A stretch of 64,000 nt of DNA from Corynebacterium cystitidis. Its GTDB lineage: Bacteria; Actinomycetota; Actinomycetes; Mycobacteriales; Mycobacteriaceae. Where the stretch lies: NCBI RefSeq assembly GCF_900187295.1, contig NZ_LT906473.1:2914001-2978000 (forward strand). Reading direction: 5' to 3'. Under the pieces are notes generated by a model, which worked only from the letters and a program-made list of their open reading frames with translations, made no database searches and was not told the DNA's origin. Shown one piece after another: positions 16,919 to 26,124 of this stretch. The first letter of the stretch is position 1; each line of letters starts with the position of its first letter. Position numbers and translations under genes: made by a program.

Positions 16919-19900
16919 TTACTTTGCTCGCAACCCCTCCACGATCCGCACGGTCTCCACGGCCACACGCGTGACCTTCCCGATCAGGTCCACAATGTAT
17001 CGCGGGTGGCCCACTCCGTCGGCCCAGTCGTTTGGGTCGTTGACAATCCCGGAGGCTTCGTCCTTCTTAACTTGGTAGCGGTCAATGATCCACGCGAGCG
17101 CCGACCGCGATCCCAGCATGTACTCATCGGCTTCTTCAGGAATGCCCGCAATAGTCACCTGCTTGTTGTAGATCATCTTCGTCACGTCGTTGACGTTCTT
17201 GCCGGTCTCGGGGTCTTTCTTCTTCGCCCATTTTAGCTTCGTCACCCGCCACGTTTCTCGGTCCTCAGAATCACCTTTGACCTGTACATCCAGTGGCCAC
17301 GGCTCCACTTCCTCGTAGCCGACGTGCAGGCCCGTAAGTTCACACCCAGCGGTAGCGAACTTGTCGAACTCCTCGCGCGTTCCCGGCGTCTCAATATGCG
17401 GAAGCATTTTCTTCAGGTCCGCTGCATACGTTTCCCGGTACGCCGGGTCGTGCAGTTTGCCGTACACATAGTAGAAAATGTCATCCTTCGTCACGTCTCT
17501 GCCTAGGGCAGCACGGTAGATCTCCAGGATTTCGTCGGTGATGTTATCGACTCGCCGATACCCGCCAAGAACCTCCCCCTCTTTACCTTTCTCGCTTGTC
17601 GACGCTCCGTTCCCCGCCCCCAAATCCAGCATTCCCTCGGGCGTTTCCAGCGCCTCCCACGTCCACCGTGGGAAGAACTGGCCGGTGTAGGTGAAGAATG
17701 ACAAATCAGGCAATAGATCGGTTGCTAGGGTGGCAAACGATGCCGCTTTGCGAGGTGCCATGACAACAAACCCAATATTGTCGTGTTTCGGGGTTGGATA
17801 AACAGCCTTCGTCAAGCCAGGCGTTTCGATCAGGTCGGGATGGAGAGCTGTATTTGTCTTTGAAAATGGCCGGTACAGTGTGACATGAATTCCTACCTCC
17901 AGGGGGGTGATGTGGCGTTGGTTGGATGCCACAGTCCTTAGACCTCGGGTCCACTTAATTTTTTTAGAATCCGCGAGAGACGGGGTTTGGGCAAGGAAAG
18001 CCATGACTTCTTTTTCATTTCTGGGTGAAAGCGATGTCTTTTCGATTGCTTCAACAGCCAGATTAAAAGTAGAGATTAGAAGGGCGATTGATTCGCTCAC
18101 TGTTTGTGTGTCGAAATTGTGGACCCAGGCGTCTCTACCTGTACCTATACCATTAGTGTACAAACCAAAATACTTTGTTTTCGAAGTCTTTTTCTTTTCG
18201 CCGAGTATGGGCCACGTCTCGAAGTGTTCTGAGCGTTGGTTGAGCCAGTCACCGTGCTTATTAGGCTTAATAATGCACCAGGGTAAGGATTCCAACGATG
18301 CCGAATCAATGATCGCTAGCTTTTCTTCGGTTCTCAGATAATCGCCTATATCGTGATAGGAAATCTGGCACCCGTCAGAAGCCGGATCGCTCCTCTTCAC
18401 CGCGATGAGGATCGCGATAGTTGCACGTGAACCAGCACCGAAAACTTTCCCACCTTCTTTACGTGATTGCTCACCCGCCGTGCGTTGGTTATCTCGTAGG
18501 TTGAAGACATAGAGGTGGGAGAACTCGTCGGCAAGCGAGAGGCGAATACCATCGCCAGTATTAGCGTCGATCCACCCGCCATTTGAAACGAAAGCAACAA
18601 CACCGCGATCCCCGATTCGGTCGGTAGCCCAGCGGAAGGCGCGCAGGTAAGAATCATAGAGAGAGTTCTTTAGGGTCGCGGTCGACCGTGCCGCGTAAGT
18701 TTCGGAAATACGCTGGTCCAAGGTTGGATATTTTAGGTTGGCGTTGTTGTCGTTGGCACTTGTTTGTCCAGATGAATAAGGCGGGTTGCCAACAATCACG
18801 TGGATCGGGGCGTTCTTCTGGCGCTCAATGCGTTCGTTGTTATCCCGGAAAATCTCAAAATCCGGGGCGTCGTCCTCTTCATGAATCTGGAAGGTATCGG
18901 CCAGTGCTATACCGTCAAAGGGGACATACTCGGGCTCTGGCAGATCATCACGTTTGGCAGCATCAGCGATCAGCGCGTTGTACGTCGTCTCGATGTTCAC
19001 CGCCGCCACGTAATACGCCAGCAGCATAATCTCGGTGGCGTGCAGCTCGCTGGCGTACTTGCGGGCCAGGTCTTCTGGTTTGATTAGGCCGGACTGCAGG
19101 AGCCGGACATTGAAGGTGCCGGTGCCGGTGAAGGGGTCGAGGATGTGGACGCCTTCGTCGCTAAGCTCCCTATCAAAGTGCTTGACCAGTGCATCATTGG
19201 CGGCGCGGAGAATAAAATCCACAATCTCCACCGGGGTGTAAACAATGCCCAACGCCTCGGATTGTTTCTTAAAGGCCTTCTGGAAGAAACGCTCATACAG
19301 CTCGCGGATCACCTGCTGCTTACCGGAGGCACTCGTGACCTCAGATGCGCGCACGCGCACAGACTCGTAAAACTTATCCAAAGAATCGGTTTCCGAATCC
19401 AAGTCTGTATCGTGCAGCGCATCGATCATCCGCTGCATCACCTGCGAGACCGGGTTGTGGGCAGCAAAATCATGCTCCGCAAACAAGGCGTTGAACACCG
19501 GGGCAGTAATCAAGTGCTGGGAGAGCATACTGATCGCCTCGGCCTCGGTGATCGAATCATTGAGATTGCCACGCAGGCCGTCGACGAAAGCGGTGAACTC
19601 CTCGCGCAAAGCAGGATCGGCGCCCTCCAGCAGACTCTCGATGCGTGTGACCTGCGCGTCATGGATTTTCGCAACATCGTCGGCCCAGTCCTCCCAATAG
19701 GTACGGGTGCCGACTTTGTCCACCAGCTTGGTATAGATCGCCTCCTGCCACTGCTCCAGAGAGAACAGAGCGATCGTTTTAGCCTGCGAGTCATCACCGT
19801 CGGTTCCAGAGTCATCATCCTCGCCAGCGACAGGATCGGTGAGGTGCGTATGCTCGATCTGCAGGTCGCCATCGCCCGGCTTCGTCTCATTGAGCGCCAG

Positions 19901-21868
19901 GGAGTTGACCTTGGCGTTGAAACGATCATCATGAGCGCGCAGCGCATTAAGGATCTGCCACACCACCTTGAAACGCTGATTATCGTTGAGCACCTCGGAA
20001 GGCGACGCGCCGGGCGGCACCGCAACAGGCAGAATAATGTAGCCGTAATCCTTACCCTCGGCCTTGCGCATGACGCGGCCCACGGACTGCACCACATCCA
20101 CCATCGAGTTGCGGGGGTTGAAGAACACGACAGCATCAAGCGCTGGCACGTCCACACCCTCCGACAAGCAGCGCGCATTGGTCAGAATCCGCGACTCATT
20201 GTCTGGAATATCCGACTCCAACCACGTCAACTTTGTGTTGCGCTCCAGGGCGTTCATGCTGCCATCAACATGCTGGGCCTGCACCTCAAGGTCCAGGTTG
20301 AGATCCTGCACATCATTGAGCGCCGCTTTCTCCTGCAGCACCTCACGATGAGAATTGACCAGCAGCGGGAAAGACTCGGTGATCGCCTTAGAGGTCTTAA
20401 TATCCCTGGCGAAAGCTACGGTGCGTTTCATCGGTTCAGCATCATGCTCAAACCCATTCCGGGTGCCCTGCGCCTTACCAGAGCGTTTGGCTAGCGCATT
20501 CCACACACCAATCATCGCCGAACCTGTGCTTAACGTGATTTCCGAACCACCCGCAGAGTTAAATTTCACCAACGCATCAGCAGCAACCGTCTCATCAACA
20601 GTCATCACCAACACCTTGTAATCGGTGAGAAGGCCCTTCTCCACTGCCTCACCGAACCCGAGACGATGAAATTCTGGGCCATACACAGCCTCGTCATCCA
20701 TGGAATAGATCTCTGCGGAGAGTTCGGTGGCTTTGTCTTTCACGGTGTCGTCGAAAAGCCTCGGCGTAGCGGTCATATACAGGCGCTTATTCGCCCTGAT
20801 ATAAGAGTTGTCGTGGATGCGCGAGAAGTTCGACGGATCCTCACCGGCCAGTGTCGCGCCGGTAGTGCGGTGGGCCTCATCGCAAATAACCAGGTCAAAA
20901 TCGTCTAGGCCGTGCTGTTGTGCATCGTGAATCGCACCCAGCGACTGGTAGGTAGAAAACACCACCGTCAACCCCGCCGCCCGCTTACGTGTGGACAGGC
21001 GCTGCGCAATATCCGCCCCGTCAGTCGAGACCGGTACCTCCAGATCATACGAAGCAATATCCTCCGCCTTACGCCCCACCTTCGTATCCGAACACACCGC
21101 ATAACAACGCAGGTCAAGTCGGGCTTGTGCGGTCCACTCTTTCAGCGTTTGCGACAGAAGGCTTATCGACGGCACCAAAAACAGCACCCGCGCCTTCCCG
21201 TGAGTCTGCTGCGCAAAACGCTCCGCCAAACGCAGCGCCGTGAAGGTTTTGCCCGTGCCACAGGCCATGATCAATTTGCCGCGATCATGGGTCTCGAAGC
21301 CTTTGAGCGTCTTTTCGATCGCAGTTTCCTGGTGTGGGCGAGGCTCATAGGTCTCGCGGAGGGTCAGATTCACCGAAATCTCGTTGCCCGGGTAGGCAAT
21401 ATCCCAGTTAATGGGGGACTCCGCTATGTTGCCGATGCCAATACGGTTGGTGGTGATCAGCTGGTTCTCCAACATGGACTCTGCATTGGAGGACCACTTA
21501 TCAGTAGTGGAAATAATCAGACGGTTAGCGAACTGCTCCGTGCCGTTCTCTGTGCGGAAAGAACGCCCCGATGCCTCGAAGAAAGAATCCAGCTGGCCTT
21601 TCTGAAGATAGGTAGTGGGCTGGTAAAACTTACACTGCACGGCAGTCCAGGCACCGTCATCGGCACGTTTGGCCACCAGATCAATACCCGTGTCCGCCTT
21701 GCCACCGCTATAAGGCCAATCCGCCCAGCGATAAACCTCAGAATATTCACTGGCCAGCGTCGGATCCGTTTTGAAATAGTTGACCATCAACTTTTCAAAA
21801 GCCAACCCCTGTTCCGCTTTTGAAGGGAGGGCGCGCAGCTGCTGGATCGCGTCAGTGAAGGTAGCCAT
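16919..21868 (-). CDS. Single-chain type ISP restriction-modification enzyme
   Basis: A ~1649-residue polypeptide combining the parts of LlaGI/LlaBIII-type enzymes (usually ~1600 residues). From the N-terminus there is an Mrr-like nuclease (ADTGIDLVAK...AVQCKFY). Next is an SF2 helicase with MACGTGKTF (residues ~201-209), ICDEAHRTTG and a C-terminal VGRVMRKAEG. Then comes an N6-adenine methyltransferase with motif I LDPFTGTGTF (~residue 910) and motif IV VGNPPYSSGQ (~1025), and a C-terminal target-recognition region. It methylates one strand of an asymmetric site and, when unmethylated, translocates and cuts. Start at 21868 (MATFTD) or 21877. It looks intact. Confidence 0.93.
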   Translation of the reverse strand: MATFTDAIQQLRALPSKAEQGLAFEKLMVNYFKTDPTLASEYSEVYRWADWPYSGGKADTGIDLVAKRADDGAWTAVQCKFYQPTTYLQKGQLDSFFEASGRSFRTENGTEQFANRLIISTTDKWSSNAESMLENQLITTNRIGIGNIAESPINWDIAYPGNEISVNLTLRETYEPRPHQETAIEKTLKGFETHDRGKLIMACGTGKTFTALRLAERFAQQTHGKARVLFLVPSISLLSQTLKEWTAQARLDLRCYAVCSDTKVGRKAEDIASYDLEVPVSTDGADIAQRLSTRKRAAGLTVVFSTYQSLGAIHDAQQHGLDDFDLVICDEAHRTTGATLAGEDPSNFSRIHDNSYIRANKRLYMTATPRLFDDTVKDKATELSAEIYSMDDEAVYGPEFHRLGFGEAVEKGLLTDYKVLVMTVDETVAADALVKFNSAGGSEITLSTGSAMIGVWNALAKRSGKAQGTRNGFEHDAEPMKRTVAFARDIKTSKAITESFPLLVNSHREVLQEKAALNDVQDLNLDLEVQAQHVDGSMNALERNTKLTWLESDIPDNESRILTNARCLSEGVDVPALDAVVFFNPRNSMVDVVQSVGRVMRKAEGKDYGYIILPVAVPPGASPSEVLNDNQRFKVVWQILNALRAHDDRFNAKVNSLALNETKPGDGDLQIEHTHLTDPVAGEDDDSGTDGDDSQAKTIALFSLEQWQEAIYTKLVDKVGTRTYWEDWADDVAKIHDAQVTRIESLLEGADPALREEFTAFVDGLRGNLNDSITEAEAISMLSQHLITAPVFNALFAEHDFAAHNPVSQVMQRMIDALHDTDLDSETDSLDKFYESVRVRASEVTSASGKQQVIRELYERFFQKAFKKQSEALGIVYTPVEIVDFILRAANDALVKHFDRELSDEGVHILDPFTGTGTFNVRLLQSGLIKPEDLARKYASELHATEIMLLAYYVAAVNIETTYNALIADAAKRDDLPEPEYVPFDGIALADTFQIHEEDDAPDFEIFRDNNERIERQKNAPIHVIVGNPPYSSGQTSANDNNANLKYPTLDQRISETYAARSTATLKNSLYDSYLRAFRWATDRIGDRGVVAFVSNGGWIDANTGDGIRLSLADEFSHLYVFNLRDNQRTAGEQSRKEGGKVFGAGSRATIAILIAVKRSDPASDGCQISYHDIGDYLRTEEKLAIIDSASLESLPWCIIKPNKHGDWLNQRSEHFETWPILGEKKKTSKTKYFGLYTNGIGTGRDAWVHNFDTQTVSESIALLISTFNLAVEAIEKTSLSPRNEKEVMAFLAQTPSLADSKKIKWTRGLRTVASNQRHITPLEVGIHVTLYRPFSKTNTALHPDLIETPGLTKAVYPTPKHDNIGFVVMAPRKAASFATLATDLLPDLSFFTYTGQFFPRWTWEALETPEGMLDLGAGNGASTSEKGKEGEVLGGYRRVDNITDEILEIYRAALGRDVTKDDIFYYVYGKLHDPAYRETYAADLKKMLPHIETPGTREEFDKFATAGCELTGLHVGYEEVEPWPLDVQVKGDSEDRETWRVTKLKWAKKKDPETGKNVNDVTKMIYNKQVTIAGIPEEADEYMLGSRSALAWIIDRYQVKKDEASGIVNDPNDWADGVGHPRYIVDLIGKVTRVAVETVRIVEGLRAK

Positions 21869-22049
21869 AAGGACCATTATGCCCGGGTGGGTGAGCAATG
21901 GGGCTCAGGCGGCTTCGTGTAGTCCGCGCTTTGGAGCTTCGGCACCAGCAAATCTTTAGGCACGAGGTTGACTACCTGGGCTGGGGTGTTCGGCGGTAAG
22001 AGGTCGTGCGCTGGCACGGCTGGAACTTCTACGGGGCCAACTGAACTCA
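21869..22049. promoter_or_regulatory. Upstream region of the type ISP gene
   Basis: This 181-base gap should carry the promoter of the restriction-modification gene. I see no clear -10/-35 or operator, and no adjacent controller-protein gene. Confidence 0.3.
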
Positions 22050-22790
22050 TCATTGGGTCGGTGCCTGTCTGGGTGACGCAGGAGGAGCAGTCGCGCCGGG
22101 TTCTGCGGGAATGGATAGCCGTTCGACGCGCATCCCGGGCTGAACATCGTGAGTTCTGGCGGGCGCATCGCCGTAAGTCATGGATGCTGCGACCCAGCCG
22201 GGGCCAAGCGTAACCGTGGCCATTGCGCTAGTTTTGTCGTCAGACCAGCCGAACTTCGTTCCCTGAGCGGTATCTAAAGTGGCGGTCCCGTAGTTTTGGG
22301 TCGTGCCATCGGCGGCTACCCAGGCGGCATCCTTCATGCCCTGAATCACGGGTGGCGCCGAGGGATCATGACGGATCAAAGACACGAACCGGGCCGCATC
22401 ATAGGCTCTGGTGGTGACATTCCCCCAGAACCCATTCCGGCCTGTGCCCAGCAAGCCGTAATCGCGGGCGATTTCATCAATGGCATGAGGGTAAGCCCGG
22501 TCTAGTTCGGCGACAATCCGCTCATCCGAGACCCTAATCAAGTGGTCAACCTGTGCCTTGTGGTGTTCAGCACCATGTCGGCTGACCCACAAACCCAGGT
22601 GCAATTTGGACAACAACAGTGCCGGACGTACCTGATGAGCCTGCGAAGTCCCACCATTTCCCATGGGGTAGCACACCACCAGGGAGGTCCGTGGAGTGGT
22701 ATTTGGCCGAATATACACGATATTTGCGTGTGCTGCGGGAGCGGCCAGTGCTGGTAGCACCAGCGTTAAGGCGTGCGCAACAGTGATCAT
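22050..22790 (-). CDS. Secreted serine beta-lactamase/DD-peptidase-like protein
   Basis: A 246-residue exported protein with signal peptide VLPALAAPAAHA and Pro/Ala-rich C-terminus. Landmarks of the penicillin-binding fold can be traced: LLLSKLHLGLW in place of the SxxK helix (K62), a VSDER segment like the SxN loop (88-91) and GTKFGWSD like the KTG strand (178-184), plus GNVTTRAYDAARFVSLI. Residue 59, three before K62, is Leu rather than the nucleophilic Ser, so the enzyme may be inactive or my alignment may be off. Family and function are tentative; a periplasmic peptidoglycan-related role is likely. Confidence 0.55.
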   Translation of the reverse strand: MITVAHALTLVLPALAAPAAHANIVYIRPNTTPRTSLVVCYPMGNGGTSQAHQVRPALLLSKLHLGLWVSRHGAEHHKAQVDHLIRVSDERIVAELDRAYPHAIDEIARDYGLLGTGRNGFWGNVTTRAYDAARFVSLIRHDPSAPPVIQGMKDAAWVAADGTTQNYGTATLDTAQGTKFGWSDDKTSAMATVTLGPGWVAASMTYGDAPARTHDVQPGMRVERLSIPAEPGATAPPASPRQAPTQ

Positions 22791-22975
22791 GAATACAGTT
22801 GCGCACCGGACAAACGCCCCCGCTCGATGCTGGTGGAATTCTGACGTGGCATGAAACCGACATAACCTTTAAGCCTGTCCATTGCCTTAGTAATCGGTAA
22901 CGAGAAGTTTTGAGAAGACCACTGGGATTGAGCGTTGGGGGCAGCAGGTACTCGTCGTCAAGTAAAGTACCGGCC

Positions 22976-23413
22976 ATGAAGCTTCCTGAGCTCGCCGACA
23001 TGTCCCTCTATCTGTTTCGCACCGACTATTCCGACGACGCCGCGTGGCAATCCTGCCTTGTCGTCGCGACCAAAGCCTACGATGGCGAGGATTTTGAGAG
23101 CCTCGGAGCTGAGGTCACGCCCGTCGACAACCCGTCGCTGGAGGGGCTGACACCGCAGCAGCTTGAACGGCTAGACGGTAACGACTTTGAATTTCTTGTT
23201 GCCGATGCCCGGACGATGCGCGATCACACCTTCCTCGTGGTTTACAACACCACTACTGATCCTGCGGATGCTGCTGCGCTAATGGCGGATGGCATCAGCC
23301 TGGAACCGTTTCGTGTGCTACCCGAGCAGCTAGAGGGGATCGTGGCTAACTTGTCGCTGGCCAACTTGGATTTTTGGGAGCTTGCACCGGCCGACGACGA
23401 GACACGCCCCTAG
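22976..23413 (+). CDS. DUF6924-like protein
   Basis: A 145-residue cytosolic protein beginning MKLPELADMSLYLFRTDYSD, resembling the DUF6924 pattern of a hydrophobic strand followed by RTD(F/Y)SDDAAWQ, with DFEFLVADARTMRDHTFLVV later. ATG at 22976 is preferred over an upstream ATG at 22910 because similarity begins here, although no strong ribosome binding site is seen. The stop shares the CTAG palindrome with the stop of the convergent gene. Function is unknown; relatives often occur in polymorphic-toxin or immunity contexts (inference). Confidence 0.6.
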   Translation: MKLPELADMSLYLFRTDYSDDAAWQSCLVVATKAYDGEDFESLGAEVTPVDNPSLEGLTPQQLERLDGNDFEFLVADARTMRDHTFLVVYNTTTDPADAAALMADGISLEPFRVLPEQLEGIVANLSLANLDFWELAPADDETRP

Positions 23414-23676
23414 ACCACTGAAGGTCGGCCTGGGTGAGCGCCTTCGGAAATACCGGCGTCATAGAGCGCATCGAGGATCGTGTGGGGATTGTCATTGAGG
23501 GCCGCGCGTAGTTCTTGTTCATAGAGCGGGAACAGACCCAAGAAGTGAACGACGCGCCCGTTAGCCTCGGTTCGAAGCAGGTCTCCGTTGGTGTCAATCG
23601 AAATAGCTCCTCCCGCTACAGTGCCGGATAAATCGCCGCCAGGGTAGGTGCCCTCTAATTCGAGAAAGTGTGGCAC
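23410..23676 (-). pseudogene. Suppressor-of-fused-like C-terminal fragment
   Basis: An 88-residue frame whose second half, VHFLGLFPLYEQELRAALND and on to GISEGAHPGRPSVV, matches the C-terminal signature of bacterial Suppressor-of-fused (SUFU) domain proteins (IPLYEEE...DP.RP.V). The normal domain is about 150-200 residues, so the N-terminal half is missing. A short domain variant is possible. Such proteins are immunity-like in polymorphic toxin systems. Confidence 0.5.
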
Positions 23677-23752
23677 TTGAATTAGCTCGGGTGGAGTCGA
23701 AACCTAATACAGTAGCGTCAGCAACATCTGCAGCTTTCCATCCGCGCGGACA

Positions 23753-25066
23753 TTAGAACGGTGGTGCTTCCGGATTGAGTTCAACGCTGGAAGTAGCTTC
23801 ACCCCATGCGGCAGGTTTCGGTGCTGCGGGCATCTTCGGCTTTTTCTTTGGGCCTGGTTTGTTGCGACGCAGTTTCGCTTTCTGGGCGAGCGTTTGGGTC
23901 CAACGTGCCCCCTTGGGTGAAAGCGGCCCTTCGGCTTCGTCGACGCGGTAGGTGCCGTCGTTGAATAGCCAGTACACGTCGCCGGTAAAAGGATCCAGAA
24001 TGTAGCTGACCGAGCCGTCAGTTTTGCGGTTGTGGTGGTAGCGGCAGAGGCAGATCATGTTGGCTGCGGTTGTTGGGCCACCGTCGTCGAAGTTCACGCA
24101 GTGGTCTTTGTCTGTTCGCACTGCGGGTTTGTTGCATCCTGGCCAGCGGCAGGTTCCATCGCGACCTTCGAGGTGTGCCTTGATCCGGTCGGTCACAGTA
24201 TAGGAGTTGGTTTTTTCAGTGCCCGCGGTGCTGATGTCACGGGTGGTGGTTGCTTCGTCCTTTATGGTCCGGCTGTCGCGGGGGCCGAAGAACCCCACGG
24301 TGGAGGTCCAGGCGGGGGAGTCTGCAATATCACTTGCTGCATAGATGTTTAGGGTGACGGATACATCTGTCCCGTTGAGTAGGATATCGGCGTGGGCTGC
24401 GGAGATAGACAGCCCATGTTTCTTCGCATGGGCACGGATCACTGCTTCTATTTTGCAGGTTGTGGGTGCATCCCAGGTGGTGGAGACAATAAACGAGCCG
24501 TCGTCATTCTCGTCGATGCTAAAGCGCGGGTTGAAGGTATTTTCGTCGTCACGCTCCTGGTCTGCGTCGTCATTATCGTCTTCGTCTAAGTCTTCGTTGA
24601 GTTGGCGAAGTAGATCCTTCAAGCGGTTGATGACTTGCCTGGTGCCGGGCATCGCCTGGTTGGGTTTCGTGGGTGTGAGGTATTTGGTGAGGAACGCATC
24701 GACAGCCTCTTGTTTGCTTTCATCGTCCCAGAATGTTTTGCAGGATAGTGTCTGGCTGATCCCGCGGAGGAGATGGATGCTGACATGTCCGAGCTTGTCG
24801 ATAAGCTCGCTGAACAGTGGAAGGTGATTGAGCGTTTCAATGGCCAGCAAGTTGTTGGTGATCATGTGCTCGGTGTAGCCAAGATCTGCGGTGAGCGTCG
24901 CGGCGTAGGCGGACCAGTCGCACGTGTGGATCTCAGGCAACGCCTGAATATAAAGGTCGCGCCAAAAATCGAGTTCTAGATGTCGAAGTGCTGCTGCTTG
25001 CTCCGCTAGCGGAGTTTTGGCGCAGATGGAATAGAAAGCGGTCGGTGAGTTTGTGGTAGGAGTCAT
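23753..25066 (-). CDS. HNH endonuclease, DUF222/13E12 repeat family
   Basis: A 437-residue protein with an N-terminal helical DUF222 region, an acidic stretch (NEDLDEDDNDDADQERDDEN) and a C-terminal HNH module: CRWPGC...DHCVNFDDGGPTTAANMICLCRYHHNRKT. Two Cys pairs bind zinc and His residues form the active site. The tail is Lys/Pro-rich. The family is abundant in actinobacteria, often multi-copy and linked to mobile DNA; its biological role is not established. No terminal repeats were seen, so I do not call a mobile element. Confidence 0.88.
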   Translation of the reverse strand: MTPTTNSPTAFYSICAKTPLAEQAAALRHLELDFWRDLYIQALPEIHTCDWSAYAATLTADLGYTEHMITNNLLAIETLNHLPLFSELIDKLGHVSIHLLRGISQTLSCKTFWDDESKQEAVDAFLTKYLTPTKPNQAMPGTRQVINRLKDLLRQLNEDLDEDDNDDADQERDDENTFNPRFSIDENDDGSFIVSTTWDAPTTCKIEAVIRAHAKKHGLSISAAHADILLNGTDVSVTLNIYAASDIADSPAWTSTVGFFGPRDSRTIKDEATTTRDISTAGTEKTNSYTVTDRIKAHLEGRDGTCRWPGCNKPAVRTDKDHCVNFDDGGPTTAANMICLCRYHHNRKTDGSVSYILDPFTGDVYWLFNDGTYRVDEAEGPLSPKGARWTQTLAQKAKLRRNKPGPKKKPKMPAAPKPAAWGEATSSVELNPEAPPF

Positions 25067-25305
25067 TGCTCGCTACACCCCCTGTTGTAGTCCCCGTTGT
25101 GATGTCTTGGCTCCATTTTTGCATATCGAACACACTGGCGAAATAGGTTATGAAAAAACTCACAAAACACACCGGGGTGCAATAACCGATTCGGTAGGGC
25201 TAGCAGTGTAGAACGTGTGCTCTAATCGGTGAAACTGTAGCTCGCGTTGCGACGACACCCTCTGCTTGGCTCAGGCGCTCGTCGACAAGCGGTACTTGCA
25301 TAAGG

Positions 25306-25315
25306 GGTGTACACC
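25306..25315. promoter_or_regulatory. Perfect 10-bp palindrome GGTGTACACC
   Basis: GGTGTACACC lies 8 bases before a pair of GTTAAC sites and about 40 bases before the leader frame. It is a possible operator within the promoter region of the phosphatase-like gene. Confidence 0.35.
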
Positions 25316-25323
25316 TGCGTAAA

Positions 25324-25340
25324 GTTAACGGTAGGTTAAC
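25324..25340. repeat. Two GTTAAC motifs, 11 bp apart
   Basis: GTTAAC occurs at 25324 and 25335, one helical turn apart, just upstream of the first phosphatase-like gene. The flanks (AAGTTAACG and AGGTTAACAAA) recur in the arrays at 25986 and 26125. Confidence 0.6.
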
Positions 25341-25352
25341 AAAGAGGAAACG

Positions 25353-25403
25353 ATGAGTTTCCCAATGATGAAAGGCAACCGACATGACTGCCACTGTGAC
25401 TGA
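25353..25403 (+). CDS. 16-residue leader peptide frame overlapping the next gene
   Basis: ATG at 25353 is preceded by GAGGAA 4-5 bases upstream and encodes MSFPMMKGNRHDCHCD, ending at TGA 25401. It overlaps the ATG of the phosphatase-like gene (25384) in another frame. The Cys/His-rich end recalls cysteine-responsive leader peptides of actinobacteria, but coding is inferred from the ribosome site and position only. Confidence 0.35.
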   Translation: MSFPMMKGNRHDCHCD

Positions 25404-25968
25404 TCGCTTCCGGATCATCCGTGAGGATCTCCATCGTCGCTTCGGTGGATCCGTTGAGGCGCGTGAAATTGACCGCGTGGTCGATGAAACTATCGCTGCA
25501 CATTCTGATGCGGCCCTGGATGAGTTTGTGCCAATCATGGTTGAGCGCGATGCCCGTGCTGCGCTATTCAAGTTAGGTACGAAGCGCCCGGAAGTGCTGT
25601 TCGCCTCAAAAAATACTGCTGCTCGCGCTCAGCTGGCCTACGCTTACCTGCGTCACATTGCCGGCGACGAAGTTTATGCCCGCACCGCGGCTGTGCAGGG
25701 GCGCAAACCGGTCGATCCGATGGTGGTGCAGGTGCTTGAGGAGCGCGGCATTTCTGCGGACGAGCTATATCAGCGTGATGACGTTGCACGCACGGCGCAT
25801 CGGGCAGACGTGGTGATCCTGCTTGGTATCGACGAGCTGCCGGACCTGCCCGGCAAACGTTACGAAAGCTGGGATGTGGACCATCCGCGCACCCTGGAGG
25901 ACGCACGTGCCGTGGCTGATCAGATCGAGCTTAAGGTACGTGAGCTCGTCGCGGACTTGGAGCCCTAA
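25384..25968 (+). CDS. Arsenate-reductase/LMW-phosphatase-like protein lacking the catalytic Cys
   Basis: A 194-residue protein with an N-terminal three-helix-bundle domain (IREDLHRRFGGSVEAREIDR...EFVPIMVERDARAAL) and a LMW-PTP/ArsC-like domain (EVLFASKNTAARAQLAYAYL). The CX5R phosphate loop reads S75-K-N-T-A-A-R81: the nucleophilic Cys is Ser, so phosphatase or arsenate reductase chemistry is unlikely. AAAGG lies 8 bases before ATG. A paralogue follows 0.4 kb downstream. GTTAAC motifs flank the gene on both sides. A ligand-binding or regulatory role is inferred. It lies upstream of glfT2. Confidence 0.75.
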   Translation: MTATVTDRFRIIREDLHRRFGGSVEAREIDRVVDETIAAHSDAALDEFVPIMVERDARAALFKLGTKRPEVLFASKNTAARAQLAYAYLRHIAGDEVYARTAAVQGRKPVDPMVVQVLEERGISADELYQRDDVARTAHRADVVILLGIDELPDLPGKRYESWDVDHPRTLEDARAVADQIELKVRELVADLEP

Positions 25969-25985
25969 GGGGATCAAGGCGAGAA

Positions 25986-26014
25986 GTTAACGCTAAAGTT
26001 AACGCAAGGTTAAC
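25986..26014. repeat. Three GTTAAC motifs
   Basis: Copies at 25986, 25998 and 26009 are spaced 12 and 11 bases, right after the first phosphatase-like gene and just before a terminator hairpin. Confidence 0.6.
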
Positions 26015-26032
26015 TGAAAGATCGCATCAAAA

Positions 26033-26064
26033 GGCCCTCATCTATGCAGGTGAGGGTCTTTTTT
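26033..26064 (+). terminator. Rho-independent terminator
   Basis: GGCCCTCA and TGAGGGTC form an 8-pair stem (one G-T) around a 10-base loop, followed by a run of T residues. It ends the transcript of the first phosphatase-like gene. Confidence 0.8.
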
Positions 26065-26124
26065 CGTGCGTATTGCAGTGTTTCCGCTGGTCAATACTTG
26101 ACAAGTCCCCACTATCTCGTTAAA

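Noticed and set aside
19145..20494. 449-codon plus-strand frame inside the type ISP gene
   Set aside because: It lies wholly within the helicase/methyltransferase coding region, rich in His/Arg/Leu without motifs; shadow of the real gene.
23753..25066. DUF222/HNH gene as part of an intron or insertion sequence
   Set aside because: No terminal inverted repeats, target duplications or intron-like structure were visible around it.
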